Of a stretch of DNA of 39,843 bases, positions 33,361 through 39,843 are shown one piece after another. Under the pieces are notes generated by a model. The model was not told the origin of the DNA, did not search any database, and saw only the letters and a list, made by a program, of their open reading frames with translations. The stretch covers positions 1-39,843 of the forward strand of contig JAAUOP010000032.1 in assembly GCA_012034805.1 (NCBI GenBank), written 5' to 3'. A program made the translations under genes and the position numbers. The stretch comes from Synechococcales cyanobacterium CRU_2_2 (GTDB lineage Bacteria > Cyanobacteriota > Cyanobacteriia > PCC-9006 > JAAUQQ01). Within the stretch, counting starts at the first letter, position 1. The number at the start of each line of letters is the position of its first letter.

Positions 33361-33768
33361 TTATTGTAATGCTTTGCTCAAGAGTCCCACGACTTGGCCT
33401 CCGGCTTTGGTTTGAGCAAAGCTCAAAATTGTCGGCATAAACTTGGAAATCATGCTGGGATCCATCCCCAGTTTGGAAAAGCCAGCGGCGAGCCCAATCA
33501 TGTTGGTGACATTGCTGGCCGCGCCTCCGGCACCACCGCCAAGCCCTGCAGCCATGCCACCTAGGGTGCCCAGGAAACCACCCCCTTTTTTCTCCTCGGC
33601 GGGAGCCGTTTCGAGGAGGTCGCTGACGCCGGGAATGGCTTGGGCAATTTGAGCAAATTCATGGTCTTCGAGTTTGGATTTTGCCATTTGCATAATCAAA
33701 CCTGCGCCACCTTTGGCTTGTTCTTCTTGGATGCCGAGGCTGCTGACGAGATGCTGAACGAGTTCCAT
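33361..33768 (-). CDS. DUF2780-like small protein
   Basis: A 135-residue protein. An N-terminal alpha-helical part (LVQHLVSSLGIQEEQAKGGAG, then KLEDHEFAQIAQAIPGVSDLL) is followed by a glycine-rich stretch (GGGFLGTLGGMAAGLGGGAGG) and a C-terminal helical part (AAGFSKLGMDPSMISKFMPT, VGLLSKAL). This matches from memory DUF2780, best known from Vibrio VcgC/VcgE-like proteins, with no established role. There is no signal peptide. It is on the opposite strand to, and convergent with, the RTX gene. No partner is obvious. A 148-base gap separates it from arfB on the same strand. Confidence 0.75.
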   Translation of the reverse strand: MELVQHLVSSLGIQEEQAKGGAGLIMQMAKSKLEDHEFAQIAQAIPGVSDLLETAPAEEKKGGGFLGTLGGMAAGLGGGAGGAASNVTNMIGLAAGFSKLGMDPSMISKFMPTILSFAQTKAGGQVVGLLSKALQ

Positions 33769-33916
33769 GGTTTATGCTCCTGAAGGGGGCGATCGGTTCT
33801 TGTTTGTCGGGCCAGCACTAGAGTAAAGACTAGCGTGGGAAAATAGCAAGATCGCAGAACTGCACATTATCCTCGTTGAGATTCTGAGCGCTCAAACTGA
33901 TCACTCAAATGGTTAC

Positions 33917-34363
33917 TCAAGAACCCAGGCGCGTCTCGCCGCGCAATACTAGTCTGGATTTACCTTCTCGAGAATTTTTGATTTGCGATCGCTTCGTCTT
34001 GCTATCCATCCGCTTTCGCTGGGAAGCCTTACTCGGCTTAGTCGGCTTGCGTTTCTTGGGCACAACCATTACCGTTTGAATCAGCATCTTGAGTCGAGCC
34101 AGCGCCGCTGTTTTGTTTTTTTCCTGGGTGCGATGTTCCTGGGATTTGAGGACAACTACGCCATCTTTCGTAATGCGTTGGTCGCTCAGTTCCAGGAGTT
34201 TGGCTTTGTAAAACTCAGGTAGTGAAGACGCTTGAATGTCAAAGCGTAAATGAATCGCAGTTGCAACTTTGTTGACGTTTTGGCCACCTGCGCCCTGGGC
34301 ACGCACTGCATGGAGTTCAATTTCGGTTTCGGGAATCGAGAGGGTGTGGGAAATTCTGAGCAT
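33917..34363 (-). CDS. arfB: Peptidyl-tRNA hydrolase ArfB (YaeJ) type release factor
   Basis: A 148-residue protein with the catalytic GGQ (26-28) in RAQGAGGQNVNKV, the active loop of class I release factor domains. A basic, disordered tail follows (KKRKPTKPSKASQRKRM, then KTKRSQIKNS), which in YaeJ/ArfB enters the empty mRNA channel. It has no stop-codon recognition domain. It frees ribosomes stalled on mRNAs without a stop codon, as a backup to tmRNA. The tail here is longer at the end than in E. coli by about ten residues. It lies 73 bases after the UPF0104 gene on the same strand. Confidence 0.92.
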   Translation of the reverse strand: MLRISHTLSIPETEIELHAVRAQGAGGQNVNKVATAIHLRFDIQASSLPEFYKAKLLELSDQRITKDGVVVLKSQEHRTQEKNKTAALARLKMLIQTVMVVPKKRKPTKPSKASQRKRMDSKTKRSQIKNSREGKSRLVLRGETRLGS

Positions 34364-34435
34364 GGTGTCACGGCATCATTGAGATGGAAATTCTGGGGGT
34401 AATGTTTTTTGGAGATGATGTTTTTGGCAGGTTGT

Positions 34436-35413
34436 TCACTGGGAGGGTTGGGACGTGGGTACGTTCAATTCGTAGGTCGCCCAAAGTAGGATGGCGATCG
34501 CCAGTGGCAGCAAATAATAAATTCCTCGGTAGGCTAAAAAGACCCCCAATACCTGGGCCATCCGGTCGTCGGCTGGCGCAAGTGAAAGCAAAATTACGGT
34601 TTCAAATACCCCCAAGCCTCCAGGCACATTGCTGATTACCCCTGCCACCTTAGCCAAGAGATAAATTCCCAAAAACGAGATAAAAGACGGCAACAGCGCC
34701 TGGGGCAAGAGTACATACAACAGTGCGGCAATACTGGCCCAGTCTGCAAAGGTGACCGCAATTTGTCCCAGGGCAATGGCAAAGGGTAAGTGAGGCAACT
34801 GCCACTGCCTAAACTGGAGCGATCGCCGTCCCATCAAGCTCCAGCCCAAACACCCCGCGATCGCCCCTAAAAAGAGTGCCCCCAAAGGTCTTATAAATGA
34901 CAGTGGCAAGTACAACAAATTGGCTGCTGTTACAGGCTCTAGGGTAAATAAGCAGCCCCCGACGCTTAAAAAGCCCATCCAAAAGCTGAGATTGCAAAAT
35001 AAAATCACCTGGGCGATCGCCCCTGCAGATACCCCCCAGCGCCGATAAAACCGATAGCGAATCGCGCCGCCGCTGAGAAAGGTAAAGCCAATATTGTTAC
35101 TAATGGCGTAGGCAATCGCCCCCACCAAGGCACTGCAAGGGTAGCTGAGCGGATGCCGCACATAGCGCAAGGCCAGGGTATCGTAGCCCGTGAGGATCCA
35201 ATAGTTGACCGCAGTGAGCAGCACTGCTAGGGCCACCGCACTCCTGGGGATGGTTGCAATGCTTTGCCAAATCTCCGCTAGGGGATGGCGTAGCAGCTGC
35301 GATCCGAGGGTACGAATAGCTAAGGTTAACAACCCAAGCCCCAGGGCAATGGGCATCAGTTTCGAACCCACTCGCTTGGCGCGTTGCTTTGAAAGCCAAA
35401 ATTCCTGTTGCAC
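34436..35413 (-). CDS. UPF0104 / lysylphosphatidylglycerol synthase transmembrane domain protein
   Basis: A 325-residue protein with about eight hydrophobic helices. The blocks YAISNNIGFTFLSGGAIRYRFY, AGVISNVPGGLGVFETVILL and YRGIYYLLPLAIAI are hallmarks of the UPF0104/COG2898-like membrane part (the N-terminal half of MprF), a flippase-like fold. There is no C-terminal lysyl-transferase domain, so it should not aminoacylate lipids. The function in cyanobacteria is unknown. It is on the same strand as the PerM-type gene (34 bases apart) and as arfB, so the three may be in one unit. Confidence 0.87.
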   Translation of the reverse strand: MQQEFWLSKQRAKRVGSKLMPIALGLGLLTLAIRTLGSQLLRHPLAEIWQSIATIPRSAVALAVLLTAVNYWILTGYDTLALRYVRHPLSYPCSALVGAIAYAISNNIGFTFLSGGAIRYRFYRRWGVSAGAIAQVILFCNLSFWMGFLSVGGCLFTLEPVTAANLLYLPLSFIRPLGALFLGAIAGCLGWSLMGRRSLQFRQWQLPHLPFAIALGQIAVTFADWASIAALLYVLLPQALLPSFISFLGIYLLAKVAGVISNVPGGLGVFETVILLSLAPADDRMAQVLGVFLAYRGIYYLLPLAIAILLWATYELNVPTSQPSQ

Positions 35414-35447
35414 GAGGATTACGATGCTGCAGCATCGTGAGATGCTT

Positions 35448-36595
35448 CTAGGAAATCACAGAAGTCGTGAGGGATGATTCGTCTTCAACATTGACCTCGG
35501 CCTCCGACAGGCCACTGTTTGGGCCGCTGCCCTTGCCGCCCTTGCTGCCATTTTGAACATTACTTCGAGTGTCTTCCCAAATCATTTCGAGGACATCCTT
35601 CAGGCAGCTGGCGATCGGCACCGCTACGACCAGGCCCAAAACGCCACCCAGCTTTGCGCCCACCAGCAACGAAATCAAGATCCAAACTGGATTCAGACCC
35701 GTAAAACCGCCGATCAGGGATGGGGCGATCGCATTATCCACAATCTGCGCAATCACCAGTGCCACCGCCAGCACCCGTCCCCCCAACCAAATGCTTTTGA
35801 GCGCCGTCAGGACGCTGACAATCGCCACCCTGTGGCAGTGCCAAAGGGAAACACTGCCAAAATGCCGACGCCGATGCCAAACAGCAGGCCAAAGGGAACC
35901 TGAATCAACACAAAGGCAATGGTCATGGCAACGCCCATCACGGCAGCCAGGGTGAGCTGTCCGGCGAAGTAGTCTTGAAAGTTTTCGGCCAGCAGCGGTC
36001 GAATTCGACTGTTGATCCGATCGGGAAGCCACTGAAAAATCCCATTCCAGAGGCGATCGCCATGGAGCAACAAGTAAATCGTCAGCACCACCGTAAGGAC
36101 AAAATCAAGGACGCCGCCAATCGCGTCGGGCAGTAGGCCCAAGAGGATGGCGCTGCCATTTTGTACCAAACTCGAAAGTCGAGCTTCGATTTGGTCACCA
36201 AATTTGGCCAGATCAAGCGGCAAGTTCCGCTGGACAACCCAGGCTTGTAACACGTCGAGCTGCTGGAGGCCGGAGTCAAACCAGCTCGGCAGGCGGGTCG
36301 CCAGTTCGTTGACCTGTTCAATCAAAATGGGGATGATGGTGACGCCAAGGATGGCAATGGTGGCGATCGCCGCCACCAGCACCCCAATCACGGCGGAGCT
36401 ACGGGGCAGCTTGAGCCGCTGCAACGCGCTGACGGGATAGTCCAAAACAAACGACAGCAGCGCCGCCGCCATGGAAATCTTGATCAGCCCCTCGAAGTAC
36501 TGATAAAACAGCAGCGCCACCCAGGCATTGAGCGCCAGCAGGGGCAGCAGCAGCCCCCCAGAAAACCAGCGTGGGAGTTTTTCAATCCATTTCAT
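35448..36595 (-). CDS. PerM / AI-2E family transporter, frameshifted in this sequence
   Basis: The N-terminal frame (from ATG 36595) has the first helices, MAAALLSFVLDYPV, and a long helix-turn stretch TIIPILIEQVNELATRLPSWF, then LGLLPDAIGGVLDFVLTVVL and LAAVMGVAMTIAFVLI. The second frame gives RVLAVALVIAQIVDNAIAPSL, VWILISLLVGAKLGGVLGLVV and VAVPIASCLKDVLEMI. These are the family's conserved parts. Adding one G to the GGG at 35828-35830 (CCC on the plus strand) gives TATGVAIVSVLTALKS and a 382-residue protein, close to the usual length. Transport substrate is unknown; AI-2 transport is only one reported activity of the family. I treat this as one gene. Confidence 0.87.
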
Positions 36596-36909
36596 TGCAA
36601 CGTGCCCATGGTGACTGGCCTGTTTCTGGCCGATGACGTTCGCTCAGGGCCAAGGACTCGTGCCCCTGGCTGATGGTTTCAGTGTAAGACTTTGGCTGCA
36701 TCGTTGCATCGTCTCGCCCGTTGCATCTTTCCCACTTGACGGTCTTTTCCAGTGACAGTCTTTCCCAGTGACGGTCTTTTCCAGCGACGGTCTTTCTACC
36801 GATTGTTGCAGGTGTTTGCAATGAACAGCTCAATCTGAATTTTTTTTCTAGGCTAGTTTCTAGGCTAGTTGCCAAGTCACCTCCCATTAACCCCTATTTG
36901 GATTAGCAG
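36596..36909. promoter_or_regulatory. Gap between the PerM gene and the 36910 gene
   Basis: A 314-base divergent gap that must hold both promoters. Besides the 16-bp array it has GTTGCATC words (36703, 36720) and a 13-bp direct double repeat TTTCTAGGCTAGT (about 36845-36870). I see no gene. Confidence 0.4.
36738..36801. repeat. 16-bp tandem repeat, four units
   Basis: Four 16-base units built on GACGGTCTTTTCCAGT (36738, 36754, 36770, 36786) with a few base changes; the last one is the most divergent. Confidence 0.85.
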
Positions 36910-37254
36910 ATGACCTACGTTTTTGATCTAATTGGTATTTCACCGATGCTGGACTTTTTTCACCATGAGCAGTCTCAGCAGGAGAAGTCTACCGATCGCT
37001 ACCCTGCCTATCTGGGTGTGGCGGACTGTGCGCTGGACTTATTTTTGAGTTCTGCAGATGAGGTGATTACGCAGCGACAGTGGAATCGGGATCAGGCGGT
37101 GGATGCCATGGTGCAGTATTGGGTCAATAATCGAGAGCGGGTGAAGCATTGGGGCGATCGCCTTCGGGATGCAGGCAAGCACCATGTGGTAATTGGCCGC
37201 GTGGCAGATGTCGAGGCTCTGCAACTCGAGCTCGAGTCGATCCTCTACGAATAA
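36910..37254 (+). CDS. Conserved-looking protein of unknown function, 114 residues
   Basis: I do not recognise the family. The protein is soluble and mainly helical (DRYPAYLGVADCALDLFLSS, QWNRDQAVDAMVQYWVNNRE, VEALQLELESIL), with no signal peptide or membrane helix. The frame uses codons like its neighbours, and the ATG at 36910 (MTYVFDLIG) follows a GATTAGCAG stretch. It is divergent from the PerM-type gene and converges on an alpha/beta hydrolase gene with an 11-base gap. Nothing in the neighbourhood suggests a job. Confidence 0.7.
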   Translation: MTYVFDLIGISPMLDFFHHEQSQQEKSTDRYPAYLGVADCALDLFLSSADEVITQRQWNRDQAVDAMVQYWVNNRERVKHWGDRLRDAGKHHVVIGRVADVEALQLELESILYE

Positions 37255-37265
37255 TACAAATGCTC

Positions 37266-38353
37266 TCAAGACGGGCTGCGCCGGCCCATGTCCAGAAACT
37301 GTCGCTTATCTAGCAAGGCCATCACCGTCGGCATATCCGGCGAAACTCGCTCCCGTAGGCCCAGCTGTTCCACCGCCGCCAGAAACGCCTGACCCCGTGC
37401 CATGCGCTGGCCCAGATCAGCCATGTCGGCCCAGCTCAAATCGCTCTCAATGTAGCCCTTGGCTAACTGCGTCAGCAAAAGTGCTTGGGGATTACCTTCT
37501 CCCTGGGTCAGCATTGCGTGGGAAATATCGTGAACTGGATCGAAGCAGAGATACCAGGCGTAGGGCTGATAGCGCAGGATGCGTTCAAAAAGAGGCGGTG
37601 ATCGAAATTTGAGGCGGCTCGGTCACTGGGGCTGGCAATGACAAAGGTAGAGGGAGTGTCTTCGTAGTGCGATCGCCGCAAAACCTCCCGGCCCATCTCC
37701 AAAAATACCCTCAACGCCGTCACTTCAAACCCGCCATAGCCCGGAGCTACAGAATCGGGCGTGGGCCGCAGCCATTCCTGATAGCGGTTCACCAGCCGCG
37801 TGACTTGATCCACAACCGGTCTGCTACTGCCAAAATAGGGCGCGAACAGCAGTGTTTTGGTCAAGGCGCGGGAGTGCTCTAAGCTCAGCCAGGCCGCCAG
37901 GGTGCCTCCTCCCGACAGGCCACCGATGACCAGTTGTTGACCCAGGCCCCGAGCCAGCTGCAACCATTCCTGGGCAAAGGCCTCGTAGGGTTCAGCTTGG
38001 GTCGGCAGCGGCGGCGGGTTAAACGGCCCCCAGTCCCCCAAGAGGCCGTGCTCTGGTAACAGCGGTACCAGCACGTTATAGCCTGCTTGAAAGAGAATCT
38101 GAGCAAGGGGCGCAAACTGATAGGGGGCAGCGGTAAAGCCGTGGAAAAACAGACAGACCTTGGACGTAGGTTGGGGGTGCAGTAGAAAAATCGGCTGACA
38201 GGCTCGGTTTCGCAACTTGGGGGCTTGTCGGGCAGCCTCTTGGCGAATTGCCTGGACGATTTGAGCATAGATTGGGGTCTGTTTCTGAACATGGGTTGGG
38301 AGATCGTCGGGTGAGCCAGACCCACGGCTGTCGAACGAAGATGGGGCAAGCAT
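37266..38353 (-). CDS. Alpha/beta hydrolase, frameshifted in this sequence
   Basis: The N-terminal frame (from ATG 38353) has the oxyanion block CLFFHGFTAAP and the nucleophile elbow GGLSGGG with Ser147, and the acidic residue probably in VIASPSDRA. The C-terminal frame carries FDPVHDISHAML with the catalytic histidine, then helices to 37266. Adding one T to the T5 run at 37587-37591 (A on the plus strand) joins them through RLFFERILRYQPYAWYLCFD and gives 362 residues. The catalytic histidine lies only in the second frame, so the fragments could not work apart. It resembles carboxylesterase-type hydrolases; substrate unknown. I treat it as one gene. Confidence 0.85.
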
Positions 38354-38742
38354 GAAGAGTCAAAGGACGTGAAAACATCTAGGATAGGGGGCTGCTTCTA
38401 CAGTAGAGGCCTGTTTCTATGCCTGCCCAGGGGACAGCACCCCATCATCTGAGTTGAGGCCCACCGGGGTACGAACTGTTTTGGCACGGAAAACGGCGAG
38501 CTGTTTCATCGAATATTTACACGACAGGGCCGCTTGATGAGTTTTAATTATTTTAAATGAAATAGAGATGATCAGTATTTATACTGACAGTCGATTCCCA
38601 CTTCCTAACTCCCAAACCTGATTGCTATGCTTTGTGCAAGTTTCTCCCACCCATTTAATCTGCAGGAGACTCCTTGCCGCCCACGTCGTTATATTTCTAC
38701 GCTTAATCCTACGTCTAACTCGACAAGTCATTATAAAAATCA
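38354..38742. promoter_or_regulatory. Divergent gap before the acyltransferase gene
   Basis: A 389-base gap holding the promoters of the hydrolase (minus) and the acyltransferase (plus). The base composition becomes AT-rich at about 38530-38590 and 38725-38745. The acyltransferase start is preceded by TAAAAATCA, with no clear ribosome binding site. Confidence 0.4.
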
Positions 38743-39720
38743 ATGCTTAATCTTGCGGAACAGGTACCGGGAAAGAGACTGCGTTTACATTATCTAGATG
38801 GCCTGCGTGGAATCGCGGCTTTGTATGTTGTCTTTTCTCATGTTTGGGAAATGCAGCCCACGGAGTTACCCAGTTTATGGATGAGTCTATCGAAGATATT
38901 TCAATACGGTAGCTTTAGCGTTTCGGTTTTTATTGTTCTGTCTGGATATTGTTTGATGCTGCCTGTTTCTCGCTCTCAAGCGGGTAGTCTCTCTATCAAG
39001 TTTTCGGATTTCATTCAGCGGCGAGCACGCAGGATTTTGCCGCCTTACTATGCGGCTCTAGTCTTGTCGATCGCAGTTGGCTTATTGCTCACGCTACTGG
39101 TTCGTCTTCAGCTTTTTCCTTGGGATGAACAGCTCTGGGGACATTTTAGTCGTAATTTTTCATTGTTTGATGTTGCGCTGCATCTATTTGTTGTTCACAA
39201 TCTAACCTTAGGTGATGGGCTGTACCACATTAATGGCCCAATGTGGAGTGTCGCAACAGAGTGGCAAATATACTTTTTATTTCCTTTACTTCTGCTGCCG
39301 CTATGGCGACGTTGGGGATTATTTTTTGTGGTCGTGGCTGCCTTTGCGATCGGATTAACACCTCACTATCTACTGCATGGTCTATTTGACCTTGCCTGCC
39401 CTTGGTATTTGGGTTTGTTTGCCTGTGGTATGGCAGCTGCGGAGATTGGTTTCTCCCAGAAAAAACATTTCCTTAGGCTCAGAAATTCTTTCCCTTGGGG
39501 AGCATCGGCTGCAATTATTGCATTTTTGCCTTGGCTTCCCCCAAAATGGGACTGAGTTTAATTGGATGGGTGAGCGAAAGTCTGGCGGGCTTAGCCGCTG
39601 CTTGCTTGATTACTTGTTGTACGAAATGCGTTGTTTCAGAACAAAAATCCATCCCTATTTTACGAGTGTTGCAATCTTCTTGGGTTGTTGGTCTGGGCGC
39701 ATTTTCCTATAGTCTTTATA
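38743..39720 (+). pseudogene. Acyltransferase 3 (OafA-like), frameshifted and cut by an IS element
   Basis: From ATG 38743 the sequence has the family opening RLHYLDGLRGIAALYVVFSH with its conserved His, VFIVLSGYCLMLP, RRARRILPPYYAAL and several membrane helices. This family moves acyl groups onto sugars at the inner membrane. The main frame stops at 39555; adding one base in the C5-A4 run (39538-39546) restores PKMGLSLIGWVSESLAG and the late motif LGAFSYSLY. There the match ends at 39720, and a few unrelated codons lead to a stop at 39749, where an IS element begins. The last membrane helices are lost. Base composition is lower in GC than its neighbours, a hint of transfer. Confidence 0.8.
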
Positions 39721-39843
39721 GCGGATTTCATAAGTCTAAGGAGCAGTAACAGCAGTGTGTAAACCAGTGTTTGATGTCAGTTTCTGAGACTTGTAAAAAG
39801 GCTTTTCCATCGCCTCAATGAGGGCTTCAGAACGTGCGGCTCC
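39721..39843. mobile_element. IS630-like insertion sequence, one end
   Basis: The break in the acyltransferase lies at a TA dinucleotide (39719-39720), the usual IS630 target, and a minus-strand transposase tail starts 8 bases further. The rest of the element is outside the window, so its inverted repeat and target duplication cannot be confirmed. Confidence 0.65.
39728..39843 (-). CDS. IS630-like transposase C-terminus, partial, one-base frameshift
   Basis: The minus strand reads ARSEALIEAMEKAFLQVSE and then TDIKHWFTHCCYCSLDL to a TGA at 39728-39730, once one T is added to the T4 run at 39803-39806. Endings like EALIEAM...WFxHCGYC are those of IS630-family transposases as I recall them. Only about 39 residues are in the window, and the DDE catalytic residues lie beyond the edge. 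Confidence 0.65.

Noticed and set aside
1789..39806. Programmed ribosomal frameshifting as cause of the split genes
   Set aside because: The sites have no common slippery heptamer or downstream structure, the families are not known to frameshift, and the tRNA gene shows the same defect.

Overview
The window comes from a cyanobacterium. The HIP1 octamer GCGATCGC recurs throughout, and the genes include photosystem II D2 (psbD), the photosystem I assembly factor ycf3, the clock output regulator rpaA, the group 3 sigma factor sigF, solanesyl diphosphate synthase, ictB, and several families largely confined to cyanobacteria (UPF0367, DUF3288, SLH-DUF3370). I cannot name the genus.

Layout. 1-5.5 kb: the start of psbD (minus), a UPF0367 protein overlapping an ECF-type ABC ATPase, a NYN-domain ribonuclease, tRNA-Asn, a YheT-like hydrolase, then rpaA converging on a tmk-holB operon. 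6.2-11.5 kb: a tandem-repeat-filled divergent promoter region, a small unknown protein, an FHA protein, a copper P-type ATPase (ctaA-like), DUF3288, ycf3 and gatC. 11.5-18.4 kb: SRPBCC protein, sigF, sds, a gap holding a possible 35-residue membrane peptide, murI, a response regulator-GAF-GGDEF diguanylate cyclase and a 48-residue membrane protein. 18.6-28 kb: sufE, folE, a small membrane protein, ictB, trmB, SLH-DUF3370 protein, metallophosphoesterase, creD. 29-33.1 kb: a very large secreted repeat protein (five 390-bp tandem repeats plus an RTX calcium-binding C-terminus). 33.3-38.4 kb: DUF2780, arfB, UPF0104 membrane protein, PerM/AI-2E transporter, a small unknown protein, an alpha/beta hydrolase. 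38.7-39.8 kb: an acyltransferase gene cut off by the end of an IS630-like element.

Most of the window is ordinary housekeeping and photosynthesis-related chromosome. Three signals stand out. First, nine loci (eight genes and the tRNA) each look exactly one base short. Six intact, conserved proteins are restored by adding one base, usually in a homopolymer and three times beside a HIP1 site. I read this as systematic sequencing or assembly error, not nine real mutations. Second, tandem repeats of 12-16 bp with unrelated sequences sit again and again just upstream of, or inside the first codons of, genes. They are short enough that a few add in-frame 4- or 5-residue repeats to proteins. Third, the large secreted protein carries near-identical 390-bp repeats with a mosaic pattern.

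I found no CRISPR array, no recognisable defence island and no complete prophage. I do not claim a new biological system; the repeat pattern, the two small membrane ORFs and the structured gap at 28.0-29.1 kb are the best leads.
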